Assembly (NCBI GenBank): GCA_031278795.1
Contig: JAITJT010000169.1
Span: forward strand, 1-6,786
Direction of reading: 5' to 3'
Source: Deltaproteobacteria bacterium
Lineage (GTDB): Bacteria; Desulfobacterota; Desulfarculia; Adiutricales; Adiutricaceae
Length of the DNA stretch: 6,786 nt
Each line of letters begins with the position of its first letter. Within the stretch, counting starts at the first letter, position 1. A model generated the notes under the pieces. It saw only the letters and a program-made list of their open reading frames with translations. It was not told the DNA's origin and ran no database searches. Shown piece by piece: positions 1 through 6,447 of this stretch. The translations under genes and the position numbers were made by a program.

Positions 1-1866
1 TTTAAAGCTTGATGGCGGATTTTGTGGCTTTCCGTTTATGATTCCTTGGTGGTTTACATCAGTATAAAGAACGGTACCAGGGTCTAAATATGCGATATAA
101 TCGCTATGACCTTTTAAGAAAGTGACGTATCTAGAAAATATTTTTTGGCTTTTATCGCTTTCGGCCATAATTGCTGAGAGAAAAATCATGCCATCGGTTT
201 TGAAATCATAAATTATTCTGGATTTATCCTTGTCTCTTAACTGATTTGTTGTGAGTTGAAAGATTGGACTTAATAAAGGAAAGGATTTGCTAAATCCAAA
301 TTTAATGAACTGAGGTATATAAAGATGAATAATTAAAATTGTAGAAAGTGAAAAGGTTAGTACCGTATAAACTATTTTGAGGGGCATCTTTTTGTTAGCC
401 AACAGTCGATTGAAGAAGATAAAGACAAGGGAAAGTGGGATAAAGGCCAGGGGAAGGGCAGTATATGCAGAAAGTTTCCAGACTTTATAGTCATTTCCTA
501 ATATTGAATAGAAAAGTAGATAAATAATTAAGGAGAATACATAGAGAAAAATGAAAGCTTTCAATGCGTTCATGGCACTAGTGCAGCTTTTTTCTTTTCT
601 GAAGCTAACAAAATAACCAAGGATAATGATGCTAACAAAAAAAATCGCCCAAATCTGCCAAGAAACACCAGGTTGATTTCTTTTTAGACCCTCTCCTATG
701 AGCGGAATTCCACTAAAAATAAATGGATTCAAGAGGTTCAACGAGATATCAGTTACCTGGGCAACTGCTTGTTTGGTTCTGATTAAGAACTGGAGAAAAA
801 CTTGTGGAATAAGAATAAAGATAATGAGTGTACTAAATAATAGGGATTTTATAGATTTCCATAAACTTATCCATAAAGAAGACATAAAATTAGCTGAAGC
901 CATTGATTTAAAAGCGGCTAGACTAAATGAGAAAATAAGGCTCATGCCTAAAAAAACTAAAAATGCAACCTGATAAATGGTTAAAAGATATAGTAAAGCG
1001 AAGCAATATTTTTTTATTTCGTTTAATGTATCATCAGTGCCATTTTGGAAATTTTTTGAAATCAATTTGAGTAAGACGAGATAACCTAAAAGGGCCGCTA
1101 AATGAGGAAAATTCCCATTTTCTGCTAGAAATAAGAAAAGAGAGCTAGCGACAGTCCCTATGCCTACGAGGAATGCTACTATTTTACTTAATTTTAGTTC
1201 GACATGAACAATGCTGAAAATAGTTGTACCAATAATTGAATAGATGAGAACAATAAATTCACAACTTATCATCAGGCTGGGCAAGGATCTTGCCGCACCA
1301 AAATATGCAATGAAAACGTGTATTCCAAAAGCGTCAGTTAGATAGAAATTTACATTGAGAATCTCATAGAGAGATGGCTCCCATAATCCGCGCCAATAAT
1401 CGGCAAGGAAAAGCCAAACATAATAATCTGTATTTAAGGCACTCCATGGCTCCATGGTGTTGGAAATAGAAAGCTTGCAGAAATAAAATGCAAAGATTGA
1501 AGCGAATGCCAAGGAAACGATTAGAAGATTGTGACTCAGAATGAATTTATGAATAATGTCTTGCAGTTTCTCTTTGTTTCTTAGGCTTCTGATAAGGGCA
1601 AAGATCAATTCGATGCTCGCGCCTATTCCACCAAAAATGAAAAAGGCCAGGAATAAAATTTCAAAATGGTTAGTGAAATAAAAGGCGTATCTGACTATAA
1701 AATTCAGTGTTCCAATAAAGGTAACAAGGAGTATGGGTTCCCCATACGACAATTCAGTTTGAACTTTGAAGAGCTTGAGAACAATTCTTCCCCAGAAGCT
1801 TGCGGAAGAAATGAAAAGTAAAAAAAATCCCATAAACCAAAAGGTATTTTCTAATGCTAAAATCAC
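1..1866 (-). CDS. Large multi-pass membrane protein of unknown function, C-terminus beyond left edge
   Basis: Reading the minus strand from a GTG at 1866 gives 622 codons without a stop, ending exactly at the window edge, so the gene is incomplete at its 3' end. The GTG start is chosen because AAGGA sits 7 nt upstream; the next in-frame ATG (residue 12) lies inside the first hydrophobic segment. The product is dominated by hydrophobic stretches, roughly at residues 3-24, 44-64, 68-92, 111-130, 180-192, 198-221, 229-248, 255-268, 288-318, 341-363, 402-421, 436-455, 468-486 and 498-518. Between them is an aromatic, acidic loop at about 135-178 (TDYYVWLFLADYW at 146-158). From about 520 onward the visible part is hydrophilic and looks like a folded soluble domain (LDPGT at 594-598). 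The architecture resembles polytopic glycosyltransferases (GT-C type) or other polysaccharide membrane proteins, but I recognise no diagnostic motif. The gene is much more AT-rich than the enzyme genes upstream, suggesting a different origin. That it is a real gene is fairly certain; its function is unknown. Confidence 0.85.
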   Translation of the reverse strand, partial: MILALENTFWFMGFFLLFISSASFWGRIVLKLFKVQTELSYGEPILLVTFIGTLNFIVRYAFYFTNHFEILFLAFFIFGGIGASIELIFALIRSLRNKEKLQDIIHKFILSHNLLIVSLAFASIFAFYFCKLSISNTMEPWSALNTDYYVWLFLADYWRGLWEPSLYEILNVNFYLTDAFGIHVFIAYFGAARSLPSLMISCEFIVLIYSIIGTTIFSIVHVELKLSKIVAFLVGIGTVASSLFLFLAENGNFPHLAALLGYLVLLKLISKNFQNGTDDTLNEIKKYCFALLYLLTIYQVAFLVFLGMSLIFSFSLAAFKSMASANFMSSLWISLWKSIKSLLFSTLIIFILIPQVFLQFLIRTKQAVAQVTDISLNLLNPFIFSGIPLIGEGLKRNQPGVSWQIWAIFFVSIIILGYFVSFRKEKSCTSAMNALKAFIFLYVFSLIIYLLFYSILGNDYKVWKLSAYTALPLAFIPLSLVFIFFNRLLANKKMPLKIVYTVLTFSLSTILIIHLYIPQFIKFGFSKSFPLLSPIFQLTTNQLRDKDKSRIIYDFKTDGMIFLSAIMAESDKSQKIFSRYVTFLKGHSDYIAYLDPGTVLYTDVNHQGIINGKPQNPPSSFK

Positions 1867-1873
1867 TAATTGA

Positions 1874-1878
1874 TCCTT
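1874..1878 (-). promoter_or_regulatory. Shine-Dalgarno site deciding the GTG start of the membrane protein
   Basis: On the minus strand AAGGA is followed by the 7-nt spacer TCAATTA and then GTG (1866-1864). This is near-ideal spacing. It supports the GTG over the in-frame ATG 11 codons further in, which has only U-rich and A-rich sequence upstream. Confidence 0.7.
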
Positions 1879-1976
1879 TTTTAGAAAAAAGTTGTTTGGC
1901 TTGCAGGCTACGAGAAATTAAAATGAGACGAATGGGAATGTTTTAAGCGAGTGACTTGATGGTAAATTGCTGGTGT

Positions 1977-2004
1977 TTAATAAATTTATTGTTTGTTTTG
2001 TAAA
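1977..2004 (-). promoter_or_regulatory. Weak sigma70-like promoter candidate upstream of the membrane protein gene
   Basis: In the AT-rich 179-bp spacer (1867-2045) the minus strand has TTTACA (1999-2004, 5 of 6 to TTGACA), a 16-bp spacer, then TATTAA (1977-1982, 4 of 6 to TATAAT). It would leave a leader of about 100 nt before the GTG. A perfect 12-bp palindrome (1979-1990) overlaps the -10 position. AT-rich DNA produces such matches by chance, so this is only a candidate. I see no clear hairpin-plus-U-run terminator after the kinase, so the membrane protein gene may also be reached by read-through. Nothing else coding is visible in the spacer. Confidence 0.22.
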
Positions 2005-2045
2005 AAGCTCCTAGTCAATCCTTATGTTTGTCATTCTCCAGGGGT

Positions 2046-3029
2046 TCAGCTCAAGACCACCTTGGAACCATCGAAGTCGAACCTGAACCTCAGCTCCTCC
2101 AGGCCTTCCTCACGCATAGCGTTTCTGAGCCTAGTTTTGTCATCCGCCAAAAACATCAGGAACCCACCTCCTCCGGCGCCCACCAGCTTTCCACCCACCG
2201 CTCCGTTGTTTAGAGCTTTTTGGTAAAAGTGGTCTATACGCTGGTTGGACATGCCGCCAGTGCGTTTTTTCTTGTTTTCCCAGTGCTCGTGCATGAGGAC
2301 GCCGAATTGGTGGACGTCCCCTTTTTCCAGCGCGGCTCGGCTCCTGAAGCCCAAATCTTTTACATAATGGAGGTTTTCTAACATCTCGGAGTCGCTATTC
2401 TGAGTTTTCTGGTGCTGATCCTTTAAAAGATCGCCAGCAGCCCTGGTGTATCCCGTGAAAAAAAGAACCAGCCTGTCCTCGAGTTCGAAAAGATCCTCTA
2501 TGGGAATGCTTAAAGGAATAGCATCAACCGTGTCATCTGGGTTGAAGGTGAAGCAGGTTAGCCCTCCGTAGGCTGCTATGTATTGATCCTGCTTTCCTAT
2601 TGGTTCTCCCAGGCGTTCGATCTCTATGTGGCAAGCCATCTCGGCCAACTCCTGTGGAAGCAAGAGGTGCCTGCGGTGGGCGTAGAGGGCCTTGAGAAGG
2701 GCTGTGGTGAAGGAACCAGAGGATCCAAGGCCTGTGCCAGCTGGTATATCCGCCAAGGTGCTTATCTCTATCTGGGGGGTTTTGAGATCCAGTATGGCCA
2801 ATGCCTCGCGGATTATCCGGTGTTTGATCTCCGGCACCGTTTTTACCCGTTCAAGCTCCGAGTATTTTAAAAATATTCCCTCTGTGAATGGCCTTAGGAC
2901 CGTAACATAAACGTACTTGTCAATGGCGCCGGCTATGAGAAAGCCGCCACCGTGCTCGCGGTAGTAGGACGGTAAATCCGTGCCACCGCCTCCAAGCGAG
3001 ATGCGCAAAGGTGATCTAGTTATGATCAT
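2046..3029 (-). CDS. GHMP-family sugar kinase, D-glycero-D-manno-heptose 7-phosphate kinase-like
   Basis: A 327-residue cytoplasmic kinase with the full GHMP signature set. The N-terminal substrate-binding segment PLRISLGGGGTDLPSYY is at 7-23. The ATP-binding glycine/serine loop DIPAGTGLGSSGSF is at 94-107, and the C-terminal glycine-rich motif GAVGGKLVGAGGGGFL is at 276-291. GKQDQYIAAYGG at 145-156 carries the likely catalytic Asp148. The GGGGTDLPSYY and KQDQY forms and the length are typical of the HddA group, which phosphorylates C1 of D-glycero-alpha-D-manno-heptose 7-phosphate on the way to GDP-heptose. Related kinases acting on fucose or other sugars share these motifs, so substrate identity is inference. 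The start is an ATG that overlaps the end of the upstream oxidoreductase by 14 bp, with AGAGG 11 nt ahead. The overlap indicates co-transcription and probably coupled translation. No residue of the known motifs is missing, so it should be active. Confidence 0.88.
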   Translation of the reverse strand: MIITRSPLRISLGGGGTDLPSYYREHGGGFLIAGAIDKYVYVTVLRPFTEGIFLKYSELERVKTVPEIKHRIIREALAILDLKTPQIEISTLADIPAGTGLGSSGSFTTALLKALYAHRRHLLLPQELAEMACHIEIERLGEPIGKQDQYIAAYGGLTCFTFNPDDTVDAIPLSIPIEDLFELEDRLVLFFTGYTRAAGDLLKDQHQKTQNSDSEMLENLHYVKDLGFRSRAALEKGDVHQFGVLMHEHWENKKKRTGGMSNQRIDHFYQKALNNGAVGGKLVGAGGGGFLMFLADDKTRLRNAMREEGLEELRFRFDFDGSKVVLS

Positions 3030-4026
3030 TGTGCGTAGAACCTCTTTGAGTGAATTTTTGCTGCATGTAGAGTTGTTCAGTGATCTTCAGTATTTCTAAG
3101 GCCTCATCGACTCCCCCCACCGGGTTGCGGTTCTCCTTAATCGCGGAAACCAGCTCTGAGAGTTCCAGTTGCCAGGACTTGTCAGGGAAGGGATATTGCC
3201 AGATGGTGGTCTCGGGAGGCCCCATGGAGGGAAGCATTTTGAAGTAGGAAAGCTGCTCTGTGCCGTAACTACCGCCAAGGCCGTCAATGGCCAGCTTGGC
3301 ATCCCTGCCGGCAATCTCAAAAGAGAACATATTCTTCCACTCGGTCCAAGATGCATGGAGGAACGCGCACTGACCACCCTGTGATTCCAAAATCATGAAG
3401 GCGTTGTCCTCGACTTCTGCTTTCCAATAGTAGTTTGGTAAATATCCGCTGACTCTGGAGACGTCGCCTAGAAACCATAAGGCGAGATCGATTAGATGAG
3501 AACCTTGATCCAGTAGCTCGCCTCCCCCGCTTGTCTCTTTGACCATCCTCCACTCTTTTTCATAGCCCAGGCGGCCTCCATGCCCGTAACGGCCCCTGAT
3601 GTACATGAGCGGCCCCAAGGCGCCCGAATCTTTCAGCTCTTTGGCCTTAATGAACGAGGGATGGAAGCGGTGGTTGTAGCCCACCTTGACCTTGAGGCCC
3701 CTTTGGCGGGCGAGCTCGGCCACCTTTGCCAGTTCAAGGGGATTCCTGGCACCTGGTTTTTCTAAAAGGAGATGCTTTCCGGCCTCGAGTGCGGAAAGGG
3801 CGAGCTGTGCCAGGCGGTCGTGGGTCACGGCGATGTTCACTATGTCGGCGTCGGAGAGAAATACGTCCTTTGGATCGACAAAGGCTTTTCCTCCATAGAG
3901 TGCGCAGAGCTCTTCAGCTTTGGCATAAATGCTGTCGCATGCGGCTACTAGCTCCAGCCCAGCGGCGGACGCCGCCTGGGCCCTCTTGTTTCCAATGAGT
4001 CCACATCCTATTATGGCTAGTTTCAT
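3016..4026 (-). CDS. Gfo/Idh/MocA-family NAD(P)-dependent oxidoreductase
   Basis: A 336-residue enzyme of the glucose-fructose oxidoreductase/inositol dehydrogenase family, most likely oxidising or reducing a hydroxyl on a sugar or sugar nucleotide in the cytoplasm. The N-terminal Rossmann fold has GCGLIG at 7-12 and an acidic residue (Asp31) at the end of beta-2, which suits NAD. The family EKP motif is at 89-91, with Lys90 the expected catalytic lysine. GYNHRFHPSF follows at 116-125, and GGGELLDQGSHLID (167-180) supplies the conserved His177 of the C-terminal alpha/beta domain. Length is normal. The frame stays open upstream to another ATG at 4083, but I place the start at 4026. There the Rossmann fold begins immediately and AAGGAA lies 10 nt upstream; the 19 extra residues match nothing in the fold. 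It is the first gene of its block, after a 212-bp spacer, and overlaps the kinase by 14 bp. The family is broad, so the substrate cannot be read from sequence. Confidence 0.9.
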   Translation of the reverse strand: MKLAIIGCGLIGNKRAQAASAAGLELVAACDSIYAKAEELCALYGGKAFVDPKDVFLSDADIVNIAVTHDRLAQLALSALEAGKHLLLEKPGARNPLELAKVAELARQRGLKVKVGYNHRFHPSFIKAKELKDSGALGPLMYIRGRYGHGGRLGYEKEWRMVKETSGGGELLDQGSHLIDLALWFLGDVSRVSGYLPNYYWKAEVEDNAFMILESQGGQCAFLHASWTEWKNMFSFEIAGRDAKLAIDGLGGSYGTEQLSYFKMLPSMGPPETTIWQYPFPDKSWQLELSELVSAIKENRNPVGGVDEALEILKITEQLYMQQKFTQRGSTHNDHN

Positions 4027-4036
4027 GGATGGATTG

Positions 4037-4042
4037 TTCCTT
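4037..4042 (-). promoter_or_regulatory. Shine-Dalgarno site supporting the 4026 start of the oxidoreductase
   Basis: AAGGAA on the minus strand, followed by 10 nt and then ATG at 4026-4024. Spacing is slightly long but the match is good. The upstream alternative ATG at 4083 lacks such a site. Confidence 0.55.
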
Positions 4043-4054
4043 GTTTTTGGTAGT

Positions 4055-4083
4055 GATCTAAACAAAAAAGCTTTTTGTATCAA
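4055..4083 (-). promoter_or_regulatory. Weak sigma70-like promoter candidate in the 4027-4238 spacer
   Basis: On the minus strand TTGATA (4078-4083, 5 of 6 to the -35 consensus) is followed by exactly 17 bp and then TAGATC (4055-4060, 3 of 6 to the -10 consensus). It would place a start about 20 nt before the oxidoreductase ATG. A second possible -10, TATAAA, lies farther upstream (near 4115-4125) but has no good -35 partner. The spacer is AT-rich, unlike its flanks, holds no ORF I would support, and shows no convincing terminator after the SDR stop. It also has a short inverted repeat (TGATG/CATCA, 4184-4201). The promoter is plausible because this is the only sizeable gap among the enzyme genes, but the -10 is poor. 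Confidence 0.25.
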
Positions 4084-4238
4084 ACGGAAACTGTGTTATG
4101 TTTTCACTTAGCAATATTTATACTGCAGAGTAAGAGTTTTTATGTTAATTGTGAGCATAGTGTTTATTGTTATTCGATTTTTATGATGCACATTATCATC
4201 AAACATTTTTTAGTTCTAGCTTCTTAGCACAGGTTTTT

Positions 4239-5123
4239 TTATTTGTCGCCCCAATTGATTTGTCTATCCCTTCCAGTGATTCTCCTTAAGGTGTAGAGGT
4301 CTTTGCCTGTGAGTTCAGAGAGGTGCTCTGGCCACTTGGTGTAGTCATCCCAGACAGCGCTAATGAGTTTACCAGTGATGCCGTCGGATGCGCTAGATGC
4401 CAGGAATTCACATAACTTAGCGCCAATTTCAGGGTCTGTGGAGCTGCCTTCCTCTTTGGCGGACTTCATGCGGCTGTAGAACTGCTCGCCCACTTTCTGT
4501 GGGCCAGCTGCGAGTACCTCATCTAAGAGTCTAGTGTCCAAGAGCCCAGGAGATATAGAGTTCACATCCACGCGTGATCTTTGAAGATCCAGGGCAAGTG
4601 ATTCCATTAGCCTTACCACGGCCGCCTTGGAGGTGGCGTAGGACTCCAGCCTGGGCATGGGGTTGGTGGCGCCACCGCCTGAGATCTGGATGATTTTGCC
4701 GTAGTTTTGCATTCTAAAATGTGGAATAAGCTCCCTGGAGAGGAGTATTGGACCGAGCAGGTTTATCTCGATAGCTCCCCAGAACTCCTCCAGGGAAACT
4801 TCCTCAATCTTGCCCTTGGGCCCGTACACCCCGGCGTTACTCACGAGCGCCGTCAGGTTGGGGAAGGCCTTCAAAGCATCGCTTACTAGATCTTTGACTT
4901 CATCCGCCTTGGAGACATCAGCCTGTCTGTATAATATCTTTTGATCGGCTCTTGTCTTTAGTTTCTCAAGCTCGCTGACGGATTTCTCCAGGCGATCAAT
5001 CCCCCTGGCGCACAGGAACAGATCCGCACCGGAGGCGCAGAAGCGTCTGGCTATGGCGAAACCCAGGCCAAGGCTCGCACCGGTTATGAGTGCGGATCTT
5101 CCGCTTAGATCATAGCTTGTCAC
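4239..5123 (-). CDS. Classical short-chain dehydrogenase/reductase (SDR)
   Basis: A 294-residue NAD(P)-dependent oxidoreductase with every hallmark of classical SDRs. The cofactor loop TGASLGLG is at 14-21, Asp69-Val70 contacts the adenine, and SNAG is at 95-98. The catalytic set is Asn121, Ser148, Tyr162 and Lys166 (YATSK), with the SPG turn at 191-193. Arg40 after beta-2 suggests NADP(H) preference. The usual classical SDR has about 250 residues; this one continues past ITGKLISAVWDDY into a charged tail of about 35 residues. The start is GTG, overlapping the TGA of the upstream dehydrogenase as GTGA, with AGAGG 7 nt ahead. In this context it probably reduces or oxidises a sugar ring position or a keto intermediate made by its neighbours. 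A fatty-acid type reductase (FabG-like) is possible on motifs alone but the locus argues against it. Family assignment is firm; the substrate is unknown. Confidence 0.92.
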   Translation of the reverse strand: MTSYDLSGRSALITGASLGLGFAIARRFCASGADLFLCARGIDRLEKSVSELEKLKTRADQKILYRQADVSKADEVKDLVSDALKAFPNLTALVSNAGVYGPKGKIEEVSLEEFWGAIEINLLGPILLSRELIPHFRMQNYGKIIQISGGGATNPMPRLESYATSKAAVVRLMESLALDLQRSRVDVNSISPGLLDTRLLDEVLAAGPQKVGEQFYSRMKSAKEEGSSTDPEIGAKLCEFLASSASDGITGKLISAVWDDYTKWPEHLSELTGKDLYTLRRITGRDRQINWGDK

Positions 5124-6445
5124 GGTTTTTCCTCTTTCTCTGTTTTGATATTGGCAGGCGCGTAGCCAATGGAGACGTATTCAAGTGAGCTGTCAGCACC
5201 ATAGACTTCCCTCAAGAATCCGGAAGGGTCTAGTATGAGGTGGCGTTTAAGCCTGGTCAATACTTCGTTTTTATCAACCTGGCTGTAATCGGGCCATGGA
5301 GTGCAAATTACCAAGGCGTCCGCGCCTTTGACTGCATCGAGAGCTGTGGTCGAGAGTTTTATCCTTTCTTTGAACAAGTCGGGCAGTTGCTTTACGGCTG
5401 GATCGTGGGCGGCTACGGATGCGCCGGAGGCGAGTAGTTTCCCAGCAGTCTCCAGCGAGGATGACCGTCTGAGCGTGTCCGTTCCTGGCTTGTAGGCCAA
5501 CCCCCACATAGCTATGAGTTTTCCATCCAAGCTTTTTAGCTTTTCTTTGAGTCGGGCGATAATCCAGTTTTTGTGAAGTTCATTTGAGACTCTGGCGCCC
5601 TCGATTACGGGAAGGTCAAATTTAGCCTTTTTGCCAAGATCGTCTAGGAATGTTAGGTCCCTCGCCAGTGTTCCGCCGGCGAAGGCCTGGCCAGGGGAGA
5701 GATAGGCCCCTGGGCCTATCCTCTTTTCACTTTTGAGGCCTTTTTCCACCTCTTTGGCGTCCGCCCCCACAAACTCGCAGAGGGAGGCTATTTCATTGGC
5801 GAAACTAACTGACGTGGCCAGGAAGGCGTTGATGGCGTGCTTGGTCATCTCGGCCGAGGGGACGCTCATCCAGACTATATTACCAGTCATGGGCTGAAAC
5901 AGCTCAGTGAGCATGGCCTTGGCCCGTGCTGAGGAGATGCCGCAGACCACGCGCTCAGGGTGCGAGAATATCTCCAGGGCGTTTCCCAGCCTTAGATTCT
6001 CTGGTGAACAAGCCAGGTCTAGATCTTCTCTGTTTTTGGACTTGATGAACGCTGATAGTGCGCTACAGGTACCAGCCGGGAGCTGGGAGGAGACGAGAAT
6101 CAGGGTCCCTCTCGGAAGAAGGGGGATAGCTTCCTTAATATCTGCTATGACCGACTCTGGATCAGCTATGTCGTCCTCATTAACTGGAGTATCGTGGCAG
6201 ATCCACGCAAGCTCGGCATCTTTGAGTGCGGCTGGCATATTATCGGTGAAAGTTAGATTTCCGCTAGCTAGCCCAGATTTTAGTTGCTCATTGAGGCCTG
6301 GCTCAAAAATAGGTGCGAGCCCTTTATTGAAAGCTGAAATGTGTTGTGGGACTCGGTCCCAGCCAATAACGTTGTGACCCAAAGCCGCGGCCCCGGCCGC
6401 GGTGACAGTGCCCAGATGCCATAGCCCTAAAACCGCTATTCTCAT
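5120..6445 (-). CDS. UDP-glucose/GDP-mannose dehydrogenase-family protein lacking the catalytic cysteine
   Basis: A 441-residue protein with the three-domain layout of nucleotide-sugar 6-dehydrogenases. The N-terminal Rossmann domain begins MRIAVLGLWHLG. The central domain holds SPENLRLGNALEIF (147-160) and AEMTKHAINAFLA (198-210), with the conserved Lys202 and Asn206. The C-terminal domain has WGLAYKPGTDTLRRSSS (314-330) and DPAVKQL. Two key features differ from the textbook family. The cofactor loop reads GLWHLG, not GxGYVG. The segment normally FGGSCFPKD reads FAGGTLARD (255-263), putting Thr259 where the catalytic Cys should be, while Asp263 is kept. The canonical enzyme oxidises C6 twice through a thioester on that Cys, so this protein probably does a single two-electron oxidation or another reaction (inference). 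The frame extends 13 codons upstream to 6484, but the Rossmann strand and a GGGA at 6454-6457 favour 6445, 2 bp after the epimerase stop. It should not be labelled Ugd on family match alone. Confidence 0.88.
   Translation of the reverse strand: MRIAVLGLWHLGTVTAAGAAALGHNVIGWDRVPQHISAFNKGLAPIFEPGLNEQLKSGLASGNLTFTDNMPAALKDAELAWICHDTPVNEDDIADPESVIADIKEAIPLLPRGTLILVSSQLPAGTCSALSAFIKSKNREDLDLACSPENLRLGNALEIFSHPERVVCGISSARAKAMLTELFQPMTGNIVWMSVPSAEMTKHAINAFLATSVSFANEIASLCEFVGADAKEVEKGLKSEKRIGPGAYLSPGQAFAGGTLARDLTFLDDLGKKAKFDLPVIEGARVSNELHKNWIIARLKEKLKSLDGKLIAMWGLAYKPGTDTLRRSSSLETAGKLLASGASVAAHDPAVKQLPDLFKERIKLSTTALDAVKGADALVICTPWPDYSQVDKNEVLTRLKRHLILDPSGFLREVYGADSSLEYVSIGYAPANIKTEKEEKP
5131..5135 (-). 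promoter_or_regulatory. Shine-Dalgarno site deciding the GTG start of the SDR
   Basis: AGAGG on the minus strand, 7 nt (AAAAACC) before GTG at 5123-5121. It lies inside the last codons of the upstream dehydrogenase, whose TGA overlaps the GTG. This arrangement is typical of translational coupling. Confidence 0.7.
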
Positions 6446-6447
6446 GA

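Noticed and set aside
698..973. Plus-strand 91-codon ORF
   Set aside because: It lies entirely antisense to the 622-codon membrane protein frame, has no family resemblance and no good Shine-Dalgarno.
1993..2226. Plus-strand proline/serine-rich ORF spanning the spacer and kinase end
   Set aside because: Most of it is antisense to the glycine-rich C-terminus of the kinase, which explains its composition.
3269..3276. ops/JUMPstart-like GGCGGTAG on the transcript strand (also at 6710-6717)
   Set aside because: Both copies encode Gly-Gly-Ser inside conserved genes and lack the rest of the element; real ops sites lie in operon leaders.
4065..4082. AAAAAGCTTTTT near-palindrome as a terminator
   Set aside because: The arms meet with no loop and the stem is nearly all A-T, so a stable terminator hairpin is not expected; it lies just ahead of a start codon.
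4027..4083. N-terminal extension of the Gfo/Idh/MocA protein to the ATG at 4083
   Set aside because: The extra 19 residues precede the first Rossmann strand, do not fit the family, and the Shine-Dalgarno points to 4026.
5907..6377. Plus-strand 156-codon ORF
   Set aside because: It is a serine/arginine-rich shadow of the dehydrogenase on the opposite strand; the minus-strand protein has clear family motifs.
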